A program made the position numbers and the translations under genes. A stretch of DNA of 64,000 nt from NCBI GenBank assembly GCA_020403265.1, contig JADBXZ010000014.1, positions 124,001 through 188,000 of the forward strand, read 5' to 3'. The notes below the pieces were generated by a model. The model saw only the letters and a list, made by a program, of their open reading frames with translations. It ran no database searches and was not told the origin of the DNA. Source of the stretch: Bacteroidota bacterium (GTDB lineage: Bacteria > Bacteroidota > Bacteroidia > B-17B0 > Aurantibacillaceae). Of this stretch, positions 20,101 through 28,621 are shown in pieces; the first letter of the stretch is position 1, and every line of letters begins with the position of its first letter.

Positions 20101-20868
20101 ATTAGTTTGACATTTAACTGGGATTAAACTTACATTCCAACTAATAGCCGCCGGCCCTGTACTATTATTAGTTCTCCCAGCAGCAGTTCCGGAGCAGTGC
20201 GTACCATGATTCATAGAATTATTAGAAGGAATCGTGTTATTATCACCATCAGCTGCGTCCCATCCATTCACATCATCTATGTAGCCATTCATGTCATTAT
20301 CGATGCCATCGCCTGCTATTTCACCTGGATTCGTCCATACATTAGGAGACAAATCCGGATGTGAACGATCAACTGCATTATCAATTACGGCTACCGTAAT
20401 ATTTAAACTACCTGTTGAAACATTCCAAGCATTTTGAGCATTAATTTGATTTAAATATGGCATGGTTCCACCTGTAAAATGTGGGTCGTTAGGAGCTAAA
20501 TCCACCGTATTAAGATTAACAGGTTCAGCATACTCTACACCTTTAATGCGAGATAAATCAGCAATTAACTCATCAATTTGATTAATTTGACTAAACTGAA
20601 CCTGCAACACATATGGTAAAACAGCGTCATCGTCTGCCTGATAAAATGGTTTGAAGACTTTAGTAGCACCATATTTAAAAAGTGTTTGACTCAAACTTCC
20701 AAGTTTACTGATTACGATATTGGATGGATTATCCTTTTGAACAGCCTTTAAAATACCCGGCTGCACTTTTAAATAAATTTGACCATCAACTTTATGTTTG
20801 TATACAGTTTGCGAAAGCAAACTTGAAGTTAAAACTGCAAAACCAATTGCGAATAAAGATTTTTTCAT
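17158..20868 (-). CDS. Subtilisin-like S8 serine peptidase with PKD/Ig-like and SprB repeats and T9SS type A sorting domain
   Basis: Asp 'VAVIDNAVDRSHPDL', His 'NHGTHCSGTAAG', Ser 'SSGTSMATPCVAGLAALM'; tandem 'SGATSYSWNTGSTTNSISVSP'-type modules; 'NISCNGLTNG..SGTAPYTYSW' SprB repeats; C-terminal 'LSIYPNPSNGIVVVEL...KGVYTIQI..KKLILE'. Confidence 0.95.
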   Translation of the reverse strand: MKKSLFAIGFAVLTSSLLSQTVYKHKVDGQIYLKVQPGILKAVQKDNPSNIVISKLGSLSQTLFKYGATKVFKPFYQADDDAVLPYVLQVQFSQINQIDELIADLSRIKGVEYAEPVNLNTVDLAPNDPHFTGGTMPYLNQINAQNAWNVSTGSLNITVAVIDNAVDRSHPDLSPNVWTNPGEIAGDGIDNDMNGYIDDVNGWDAADGDNNTIPSNNSMNHGTHCSGTAAGRTNNSTGPAAISWNVSLIPVKCQTNGGSTTGIVAGYQGIVYAAKVKARVISCSWGGPGTGSAAEQAVINYAWGRGCIVIAAAGNSNTNALHYPAAYNNVYSVASVGTGPSAPWGTLNVKSGFSNYGTWVDICAPGENIRSTYPANTYGYSSGTSMATPCVAGLAALMLSRSPQMTATDVLNCINSTAVNIYPVNSGTLAGQLGAGRIEAYQAMLCAAGFSAQPVVSHFYAPVRLTCPSTPISFVDSSLYLPTAWSWTFQAGTPATSTSSNPSVSWATPGTFSVALQATNPNGGNVNTKVSYITVAGPQLLPLTEGFQATTFVPSNWTPVNIDNDGYFWKRRTGLGAFGTSTACAWFDNYNEDVAPARDEIRTPKYVFSSVTQATLRFDVAYRQYDNQYSDTLEVKLSTNCGTSWTTIYSRGGSTLSTVPGTLTASQFTPTTAQWRTDSVNITSLAAGQANVMIAFVNRGHYGQALFLDNINLRANSASFNNPASACSGAAVTMTNTSSGAVSYSWSTSGGGGTSTATNPTFSFSTTGIQTITLTAINGTNVSVSTKTINVTSGPPLTVTGTSSICSGSSANITASGATSYSWNTGSTTNSISVSPLSTTIYSVTGTTGGCSTFTTYNLNVTTTPTVVVANQTICAGGTATLNATGATTYSWNTGSTANPITVTPASNTNYTVIGFNGSCTNTKTLSVNIGSSISINLTPAIPQLCIGNSLTITASGAATYTWNTGSNAASIVVNPTVATNYTVSGTNAGCNGTNAFSVAVNSNPTASGSATNISCNGLTNGMLLVNPASGTAPYTYSWTPGGQTTANVNGLGVGSYSCVVTDSKGCKVNFAGSITQPSALTNSINNSPASCGVCTNGSATVSVSGGTSPYTYNWLPSGGTAATATSLAPQCYTVNITDANGCANSATTCVSFASGISNLNISENLSIYPNPSNGIVVVELQGAFNLVVHNQLGQLILNQQADSKATLNFSEYAKGVYTIQISQEGNSIYKKLILE

Positions 20869-20979
20869 TTGAAATGACTTAAATTGACAATAATAAAATT
20901 AAACTATCAAAATGTTAAAACCAATATTTTTACTAATTATTTATTAGATTTAGACAAAAATATTTTCAACGGCAAAAAG

Positions 20980-21903
20980 ATGAGATTAGCGGTTATAGAT
21001 TGTGGCACCAACACCTTTAATCTTTTGGTTGTTGAAGTTAATGGTAACGAATTTAAAAAAATCATTAAAACGCGTATACCTGTCAAGCTAGGAGAAAATA
21101 CCATAAACGTCGGATACATAAACGAAGCTGCTTATCAAAGGGGACAAAATGCATTAGCAGAATTTAAAACCATATGTAATGAACTAAAGGTCTATCAAAT
21201 CCATGCATTTGCAACTTCTGCCATTAGAGATGCCAATAATGGAGCTAAATTTACAAACGATGCCTTAATAAAATTCAACATTACCATTCAAACCATTGAT
21301 GGGAATAAAGAAGCAGAATTGATTTATTATGGTAACAGATTAGCTGCACCGCTTAGTGAAAAGGTAAGTTTAATTATGGATATTGGCGGTGGAAGTAACG
21401 AATACATTTTATGTACGAGGGATCAAATTTTATGGAAACAAAGTTTTAAATTAGGCGCAGCCAGATTGATTGATAAATTTAAACCGGAAAATCCTTTGAA
21501 GAGAGAAACTGAGTTGGCCATGCTTAATTATCTTAATCTTGAGCTATCTGATCTTTTTAAAGCCTGTGCTAAATATCAACCAACAGAGTTAGTTGGTTCT
21601 TCAGGTGCATTCGACTCAATCATTGAAATGATTCACGGAGAATTAAACGGCGAACCGTTTACCGAAAATCAATTATGCTATGATGTAACCCTTGATAATT
21701 TTAAAAAGATCTACGATAGAGTTCTTGGTTCAACAATAGAAGAACGTAAAAATATTAAAGGACTAATTGAAATGCGCGTGGATATGATTGTTATCTCTTG
21801 TATCTTAATTCAGTATACATTAAGTAGCTTAAACATAAATAAATTAAGGGTATCTACCTATTCTCTAAAAGAAGGTGCCCTCTATCAACTTATCAACTCC
21901 TGA
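20980..21903 (+). CDS. Ppx/GppA-family exopolyphosphatase/pppGpp phosphatase
   Basis: 'MRLAVIDCGTNTFNLLVVEVNG', 'FATSAIRDANNG', 'LIMDIGGGSNEYILC'; the track start at 20884 is probably 96 nt too early. Confidence 0.9.
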   Translation: MRLAVIDCGTNTFNLLVVEVNGNEFKKIIKTRIPVKLGENTINVGYINEAAYQRGQNALAEFKTICNELKVYQIHAFATSAIRDANNGAKFTNDALIKFNITIQTIDGNKEAELIYYGNRLAAPLSEKVSLIMDIGGGSNEYILCTRDQILWKQSFKLGAARLIDKFKPENPLKRETELAMLNYLNLELSDLFKACAKYQPTELVGSSGAFDSIIEMIHGELNGEPFTENQLCYDVTLDNFKKIYDRVLGSTIEERKNIKGLIEMRVDMIVISCILIQYTLSSLNINKLRVSTYSLKEGALYQLINS

Positions 21904-21908
21904 AAAAC

Positions 21909-23060
21909 ATGGCAAAAATTTTAATTATTGATGATGAAAAAGCCATTCGTAGAACAATTACGGATATATTAGAATTTGAAAAACATCTAATTGATGAAGC
22001 CGAAGATGGCCTTGTTGGATTTGAAAAAGCAACTAAAAATGTATACGATGTTATTTTATGTGACATTAAAATGCCCAAAATGGATGGTGAAGAACTCTTA
22101 AATAAACTTTTAGAACAAAACATCAGCAGCTCCATTATTATGATGAGTGGGCATGGAACTATTGATACAGCAGTTAGTGCAGTAAAAAAAGGTGCTTACG
22201 ACTATCTGCCAAAACCAATTGACTTAAATCGTTTATTGGTGAGTATTAAAAACGCTTTAGACAAAACTGAATTGGTAACGGAAACCAAAACGTTGAAGAA
22301 AAAAATTAACAAAAGCGTTGAAATAATTGGTGAATCTGATGCAATTTTAAAGGTAAAAGAAATTATTGAGAAAGTAGCGCCAACAGAAGCACGCGTGCTA
22401 ATTACAGGAAGTAATGGCAGTGGTAAGGAGTTGGTTGCAAAATTACTTCATGAAAAAAGTAGCAGAGCAAATAATACTTTGGTAGAAGTAAATTGTGCTG
22501 CCATCCCATCTGAGTTGATAGAAAGCGAATTGTTCGGTCACGAAAAAGGTTCGTTTACGAGTGCAGTAGCACAACGAAAGGGTAAGTTTGAATTAGCCGA
22601 AGGAGGTACTATTTTTTTAGATGAGATAGGCGACATGAGTTTAAGCGCACAAGCCAAAGTTTTAAGAGCCTTACAAGAAAACAAAATAACTCGAGTTGGA
22701 GGTGATAAAGAGATTAAGGTGAATGTTAGAGTAATTGCTGCAACCAACAAAAATTTACAAAAAGAAATTGAATTGGGTAATTTTAGAGAAGACTTATTTC
22801 ATCGATTATCGGTTATTCCTATTCATGTGCCCTCGCTTGACGAACGTAAAGACGATATCCCTTTATTAACAGAATATTTTAATCAAATCATTTCGCAGGA
22901 AATGGGCTCAGCAAAAAAAGAAATAGAAAAAGATGCTGTTGCTGAATTACAAAATAAAAACTGGCCAGGTAATATCCGTCAGTTTAGAAATGTAATTGAA
23001 AGACTGATTATTTTGAGTGGAAAAGCAATTACTGCCAATGATGTGAAGCAATTTGCTTAA
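21909..23060 (+). CDS. Sigma-54-dependent (NtrC-like) response regulator lacking a C-terminal Fis HTH
   Basis: Receiver domain; AAA+ 'GSNGSGKELVA', 'ESELFGHEKGSFTSA', 'GGTIFLDEIGDMS', 'NWPGNIRQFRNVIERL'; ends shortly after 'ITANDVKQFA'. Confidence 0.93.
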   Translation: MAKILIIDDEKAIRRTITDILEFEKHLIDEAEDGLVGFEKATKNVYDVILCDIKMPKMDGEELLNKLLEQNISSSIIMMSGHGTIDTAVSAVKKGAYDYLPKPIDLNRLLVSIKNALDKTELVTETKTLKKKINKSVEIIGESDAILKVKEIIEKVAPTEARVLITGSNGSGKELVAKLLHEKSSRANNTLVEVNCAAIPSELIESELFGHEKGSFTSAVAQRKGKFELAEGGTIFLDEIGDMSLSAQAKVLRALQENKITRVGGDKEIKVNVRVIAATNKNLQKEIELGNFREDLFHRLSVIPIHVPSLDERKDDIPLLTEYFNQIISQEMGSAKKEIEKDAVAELQNKNWPGNIRQFRNVIERLIILSGKAITANDVKQFA

Positions 23061-23713
23061 TCTTCAAATTCGTAGCGATAAATCTCCGGCAAGTCCTCCT
23101 TGTTATCGTGGATAGTATTTAACTCGGTTATTAGGCCATTGTTCATTCCATACACCCAACCATGTATAACTAAACCCCTACCTTGATGCCAAGCTTTTTG
23201 AACAATTTTGGTCTCAGCTAAATTTTTAACCTGCTGCATCACATTCAATTCAGTTAATCTGTCTGAACGCTTATCAATGTCCATTATTTGCTCCAGCTCA
23301 TTTTGATTTCTATGGTACACATCTTTAATATTTCGTAACCATTTATCTACAAGTCCAAAAGTTTTATTCGTCATAGCAGCTCTAACACCACCACATCCAT
23401 AATGACCACAAACAATAATGTGTTTTACCTCTAATACATTTACTGCATATTCCAGCACACTCATTAAATTAAAATCCGTATGAACAACTAAATTGGCGAT
23501 GTTGCGATGCACGAATATTTCACCGCTTTCTGTGTTGGTTACTTCGTTAGCAGGCACCCTACTATCACTACAGCCAATCCAAAGATAATCAGGCTTCTGC
23601 CCAAGAGATAATTTTTTGAAATATTCAGGATCGTTAAACGTTCTTGAGTCTGAAAATAGTTTATTTCCGCGAATTAATTTGTTGTAGGATTCGTCAATAA
23701 TTGATTTAGACAT
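23057..23713 (-). CDS. Beta-class carbonic anhydrase
   Basis: 'YLWIGCSDSRVPANEVTN', 'FVHRNIANLV', 'IIVCGHYGCGGVRAAM'. Confidence 0.95.
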   Translation of the reverse strand: MSKSIIDESYNKLIRGNKLFSDSRTFNDPEYFKKLSLGQKPDYLWIGCSDSRVPANEVTNTESGEIFVHRNIANLVVHTDFNLMSVLEYAVNVLEVKHIIVCGHYGCGGVRAAMTNKTFGLVDKWLRNIKDVYHRNQNELEQIMDIDKRSDRLTELNVMQQVKNLAETKIVQKAWHQGRGLVIHGWVYGMNNGLITELNTIHDNKEDLPEIYRYEFED

Positions 23714-23786
23714 GTGATTAAATGTGTTTTAAAAAAGAATTAGAGTTAATTGGTAGCTAATTTATATATTAATTCTTTTCTATCTA

Positions 23787-25397
23787 TTATTTTTTCTTTT
23801 GTTTCAAACTAGAATAGATGTGATTTGAAAAAGCCACATGATTATCAGTACCAATAATGGTACACTCTCCTCCAGATTTTATATAAATTTCGCTAAAGTT
23901 CTTTAAATTTTGCATTACGGTTGAGTCAATTAATTTTGCCTTCCCAATATCAATTATTACATTATTTTTAATTTCAATTGCAGACATTTCTTTTTTGATT
24001 TTTATGAAATTTAAAAAGTGAGCAGACTCTTCAATTGTAATTGTATATAAGTTATTTACTCTTGTAATTTGTACATAAGATTTAAATAAACTCTTAAAGG
24101 TTAGTCCGTTTATAAAAAGAATTAATATCTTAGAAATTGTCCCTATCAAAATTCCAACCAACAAATCAAATGTTAGAGTAAATATTATTGTAACAACAAA
24201 AGCCAATAATTGCTCTTTCCCTATTTTTAATACCAGCATTAATTGTGAAGGATTAGCTAATCGAACACCAACACTGATCAAAATTGCGGCTAATGCCGGC
24301 TTAGGAATTAAAGAACTGAATTTTACAGCGTAAACTAAAAACATTAACATAATTACACCATGAAAGAAATTAGACCAACGCGTTTTTGCCCCATAACTAA
24401 TGTTTGCTGTACTTCTTGCAACTTCCGAGATTATAGGCAATCCACCAACAAACCCACTTGCGATGTTACCAACACCAATTGCAATTAAATCCCGATTAGG
24501 TTGAGATTTATCTTTTTTATTAACCATTAAATCAATTGCATTTACAGTTAACATTGATTCTAAGCTTCCAATTATAGCAAAAATAAGTGTATGTTTAATA
24601 AACAAAATACCCTGTTTAAAGCCATCAAAATTTACATTTATAGTTAACACATCAAACAATCCTTGATTAAAATTAATGTAATAAAGCGGTAATCCTTTTT
24701 CATCTTTAAGATCGTTCAATCCTATTAGAAAAGAAAAAGGGATAATTACCAATAGCATCATAACAGGGCCTGGAACTCGTTTTAATTTTTGAGGAATTAT
24801 CAACGGCCAGGTAAACAAAATAACGAGCGCAACTAAACCAACAAGAAAAGCCTTGAAATTCATATTTTGAATGGCTTTAGGTAATTCTAAAAAAAGTTCA
24901 ATCGGTTCGATGATAGGTTTGTTATGATCATCTAACGGATTAAATCCTAAAACACTGTGTAATTGTTTACTTAAAATTATTAAACCAATAGCTGCAAGCA
25001 TGCCTTTAACAACAGAAAATGGAAAAATTTCCGTTAATGATCCAAATCGGATTAAGCCAAAAATTACCTGAAGAAACCCGGAAGCAATGATAACACCGAG
25101 CGTTAATTTCCAACCAATCTGCCCGCCACCAAAATCAGCAACCGAAGATGCCACCAATACAATTAAACCAGCAGCAGGTCCCTTAATACTAAGTGGAGAA
25201 CCAGAGAAAAAAGCAACTATACATCCTCCAATCGCAGCGGTGATTAATCCATATATAGGTTGAAAATCACTTGCCTGTGCGATACCAATACTTAATGGCA
25301 GGGCCAGCAGAAATACCAAAAATCCAGCAATAAAATCAGAAATAAAATTTTTTCTAAAATCTCTCAGCTCATTTTTTAACTCGTTTATCAATTTCAT
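23787..25397 (-). CDS. SulP-family anion (sulfate/bicarbonate) transporter with STAS domain
   Basis: 'FISDFIAGFLVFLLALPLSIGIAQAS', 'LSIKGPAAGLIVLVA', C-terminal STAS region 'VIIDIGKAKLIDSTVMQNL'; Met at 25397 preferred over the track start 25487. Confidence 0.92.
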   Translation of the reverse strand: MKLINELKNELRDFRKNFISDFIAGFLVFLLALPLSIGIAQASDFQPIYGLITAAIGGCIVAFFSGSPLSIKGPAAGLIVLVASSVADFGGGQIGWKLTLGVIIASGFLQVIFGLIRFGSLTEIFPFSVVKGMLAAIGLIILSKQLHSVLGFNPLDDHNKPIIEPIELFLELPKAIQNMNFKAFLVGLVALVILFTWPLIIPQKLKRVPGPVMMLLVIIPFSFLIGLNDLKDEKGLPLYYINFNQGLFDVLTINVNFDGFKQGILFIKHTLIFAIIGSLESMLTVNAIDLMVNKKDKSQPNRDLIAIGVGNIASGFVGGLPIISEVARSTANISYGAKTRWSNFFHGVIMLMFLVYAVKFSSLIPKPALAAILISVGVRLANPSQLMLVLKIGKEQLLAFVVTIIFTLTFDLLVGILIGTISKILILFINGLTFKSLFKSYVQITRVNNLYTITIEESAHFLNFIKIKKEMSAIEIKNNVIIDIGKAKLIDSTVMQNLKNFSEIYIKSGGECTIIGTDNHVAFSNHIYSSLKQKKK

Positions 25398-25490
25398 TTT
25401 ACCTCTAAGAACATTATTTGAATCGTCAAATACGATCAAAAACTTCGGATGAAAATAGTAAAATAAAGCGTACAAAAAGAGGTACAATAA

Positions 25491-26399
25491 TTAAAAATTA
25501 TAATTACTGCTATTATTAATTAACCAAACCATTAATTTTCTATCATCGCCTGAAGAAACCAATGTTTTTCCATCTGATTCCCAATAAATTTTATTGACAG
25601 AAAATTGATGACCAGTAAAATTTTCATATGCAATGGTTTTAGGAGCTCCTATATTGTTTGAGTCCCAAATTTTAATAGTTTTATCTCTGCTTGCAGTAGC
25701 CATTAAATTTTGAGTTTTAGAAAACTCAATAGCATAAATAGCATAATTATGTGCTGGAATGGATTTTACCGGTTCTAAATTGAGTGTCCAGATGTTTAAA
25801 TGCGCATCCCAGCCACCACTTAACACCAAATCACTGTTGGGATGAAACTTAGCCACATTACAGGATTTTTCATGTGCAATGATTGAGTTAATAAGCAATT
25901 TCTTATCAAGATCTATTAACTTTATGTTAGAATCGCCACATGCCAATAATGCCAAATTGCCTTTTATATCTACACTTCTAAGTTTTTCATCTGAAAATTT
26001 AACAAGTCGTTCTATAACTAAAGTATCTAAATTAGTAAATCCTAAAAACCCATCAGAACTTGCACTAAGTAAATAACCATTGTAATGCTTTAGGTCAAAA
26101 ATTGCAGAGTTGTGAAGATGTATTAATTTTATCTCTTTTTGTAAATTTAAATCAACAACATGAATTTTGCCACCGGAGGTCCCGATCATCAGTTGATTTA
26201 AAACCTCATAGTAAAACAAACTATATATTGTTTCGTTTGACCTTATTAACAATTTTGACTTATCTTGATTATTGATATCCCATAATATAACATGCTTATC
26301 AACTCCACCAGAAAAAACATAGCCATCACGTAAAGGAATCATCGCATAAATGGCTGCTTTATGACCTGTTAATTCAATTTTCTTTGTGATTTCCAGCAT
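25491..26399 (-). CDS. WD40-repeat protein
   Basis: Repeats ending 'KHVILWDINN', 'AHLNIWTLN', 'DKTIKIWDSN', 'DRKLMVWLINN'. Confidence 0.9.
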   Translation of the reverse strand: MLEITKKIELTGHKAAIYAMIPLRDGYVFSGGVDKHVILWDINNQDKSKLLIRSNETIYSLFYYEVLNQLMIGTSGGKIHVVDLNLQKEIKLIHLHNSAIFDLKHYNGYLLSASSDGFLGFTNLDTLVIERLVKFSDEKLRSVDIKGNLALLACGDSNIKLIDLDKKLLINSIIAHEKSCNVAKFHPNSDLVLSGGWDAHLNIWTLNLEPVKSIPAHNYAIYAIEFSKTQNLMATASRDKTIKIWDSNNIGAPKTIAYENFTGHQFSVNKIYWESDGKTLVSSGDDRKLMVWLINNSSNYNF

Positions 26400-26471
26400 T
26401 TTTTTAATAAACTGAAATTAAAAACAATTCAATACTCAAAATAAATACTTAAAATACACTCATCAAAAATT

Positions 26472-26879
26472 TTACTTTTCTTTGATAAAAAAGTAATCCT
26501 GTTTTGTTTTATCATTAGTTAGAATAAGTGAATCGGAATTGAATTTATAACTCATGGTATTAAAATTATCCATAACAGCATATTCAGTATTTGAGATTTT
26601 ATCATCACAAATAGATTTTGTACCAAACAAAGATTTAAAAGTGATTTGATTGCCAGTAATACTGTATTTTGCACTCAATTGATTACAAACTTTTAAGTAA
26701 ACTTTCATTGAATCAAAACGCATGCTAAAATCATAGGTAATTAAGTTAAAACTAGTTGAAGCAGCCGTATTTGTATATCTTATTAACTTCCATTTTGTGT
26801 TTTTAAGCGCATTAATTTGCGCATTATTAAAGTTAATAAAGCCGACAAAAAATATGATTGTAATTATTGGTTTCATCAT
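26472..26879 (-). CDS. Small secreted protein, possible META/HslJ-like domain
   Basis: Signal peptide; 'LKNTKWKLIRY...KVCNQLSAKYSITGNQITFKSLFGTKSICDD' resembles META architecture. Confidence 0.5.
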   Translation of the reverse strand: MMKPIITIIFFVGFINFNNAQINALKNTKWKLIRYTNTAASTSFNLITYDFSMRFDSMKVYLKVCNQLSAKYSITGNQITFKSLFGTKSICDDKISNTEYAVMDNFNTMSYKFNSDSLILTNDKTKQDYFFIKEK

Positions 26880-26976
26880 TTAAATGTACAAATAAAACTG
26901 ATAATGGTTACAAAATAAACGAAAGATAAAACTTTGCAAACCATTGCAGATAGTATAATTCCGTAATTAAATAAAA

Positions 26977-27858
26977 TTATTCGCATCCATTTTCAGGTGT
27001 GCAAACTTTTCCCGACACTTTTGCATCCTTTAATTGAGTTTCGGCCTTTTCCCAGCTTGTAAAGGCTTTTTGCAATATATCTTTAAATACGTCACTACCT
27101 TGTGCACCCGAAACAGCATACTGCCGATTGAATACAAAAAAAGGAACACCTGTAACACCAATTCGTTTCGCATCCTCAATATCTGATTTCACTTCATCTG
27201 CAAAACTATCGCTAATTAATAGTTGATTTAAATCAACTTCAGATATGCCAATTTCTTTACCTAAAGCAATTAATAAATTAACATCGCACATATCTTTACC
27301 CTCTGAGAAATATGCTTTAAATAAACGTTCTTCAGCTTTGTCACCTAAACCAAAGGTCTTGGCGAGCTGTATCAAACGATGTGCATCAAAAGAATTAGCT
27401 ACAACTGCAATATCAAAATTATAATTGAGACCAACTCCTTTGGCCATATCAGATACGTTACGATGGAGTGAAATTGATTGCTCCAATGAAATACCTTTTC
27501 GCTTTGCCAAATATTCATAGGTAGATAATTTACTGGAAGGTTTGGGCAAAGAGGGGTCCAATAAAAAACTTCTCCATACAACTTCTATTTTCCCAGAGGA
27601 AGAAAATTCTTTTAAAGCCTCTTCAAACTGTCTTTTACCAATGTAACAAAATGGACACATAATATCAGACCAAATTTCTACCCTCATTTTCTCGTTTGTC
27701 ATATAATTACTTTTTGTTAATTTAAGTGAATCTTTCTTATAATTACTTTGAGCGATTGAACTAATAAACAAACTGCTAAAAATTAAGACAATTATTTTCC
27801 TACTACTATAACCCAGTAAATTAAACATGTCATTAAAATTTATTTGAAAAATAGACAA
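26977..27858 (-). CDS. DsbA-family oxidoreductase (FrnE-like)
   Basis: 'MRVEIWSDIMCPFCYIGKRQFEEAL', 'IGVTGVPFFVFNRQYAVSGAQ'. Confidence 0.9.
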   Translation of the reverse strand: MSIFQINFNDMFNLLGYSSRKIIVLIFSSLFISSIAQSNYKKDSLKLTKSNYMTNEKMRVEIWSDIMCPFCYIGKRQFEEALKEFSSSGKIEVVWRSFLLDPSLPKPSSKLSTYEYLAKRKGISLEQSISLHRNVSDMAKGVGLNYNFDIAVVANSFDAHRLIQLAKTFGLGDKAEERLFKAYFSEGKDMCDVNLLIALGKEIGISEVDLNQLLISDSFADEVKSDIEDAKRIGVTGVPFFVFNRQYAVSGAQGSDVFKDILQKAFTSWEKAETQLKDAKVSGKVCTPENGCE

Positions 27859-27931
27859 TCCACATTTTAAAATTAGGTATAATTATTTAAAAAAATAAAT
27901 CATAGTTAAGTTAATAGTATTTAGGCTAAAA

Positions 27932-28621
27932 CTACTTCACAAAACTAACCATCATATTTTTAAGGTTCTCTCGATAAGAATCTGAAACCGGCAAATCGGT
28001 GTTTAAAATTTTTACAGATGAATTTGAATAACTTTGAATGTGATTTAAATTCACCAGATACGAACGATGAATTTTACAAAAGGTGGAGCTTGACAAATGC
28101 TCTTCAAAATATTTTAAACTCTTAGTAATTAATAAACTATCACTTTTGAACTGCAATAATGTATAATTATCATTTGCTCTCAAAAAACACAAATTACTCA
28201 AACAAATTTTAATCCAAGCACCTTTGTCTTTTACAAATAAAAAATCGTTTTTTGTTTCGTTTGCATGCTTTTCAAGAGCTAAATCAATCGCAATTTCAAC
28301 ATCAAAATTTTTAAATGGCTTTGAAATGAATCCCAATGGTTTTGAATCTAAAACTCTTTTTCTTGTTTTATCGTCAGTATTTGAAGAAATGTACAAAAAA
28401 GGTATTTGATGATGATGATTTATATAGTTCGCGAGATCAACACCGTCTTCAATTCCGGGCACTTTAATATCCAAAAGCAGTAAATCTATCTGCTCAGTCA
28501 ATTTGCGCTTAACCTCTTCTACTGTTGATACACTAAATGATAATTCAAATCCCTTGTCTTTAACAAGCTCACCAAGGTGCTCAGCAATCATTATTTCGTC
28601 TTCTAAAATTCCTATTTTCAT
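27932..28621 (-). CDS. LytTR-family response regulator
   Basis: Receiver 'LEDEIMIAEHL...DLLLLDIKVPGIEDGVDLA', LytTR 'FCKIHRSYLVNLNHIQSY'. Confidence 0.94.
   Translation of the reverse strand: MKIGILEDEIMIAEHLGELVKDKGFELSFSVSTVEEVKRKLTEQIDLLLLDIKVPGIEDGVDLANYINHHHQIPFLYISSNTDDKTRKRVLDSKPLGFISKPFKNFDVEIAIDLALEKHANETKNDFLFVKDKGAWIKICLSNLCFLRANDNYTLLQFKSDSLLITKSLKYFEEHLSSSTFCKIHRSYLVNLNHIQSYSNSSVKILNTDLPVSDSYRENLKNMMVSFVK

Noticed and set aside
17158-20868. DNA tandem repeats as a possible CRISPR or satellite array
   Set aside because: They are in-frame protein modules (Ig-like/SprB) of the S8 peptidase, with irregular lengths and no spacers.
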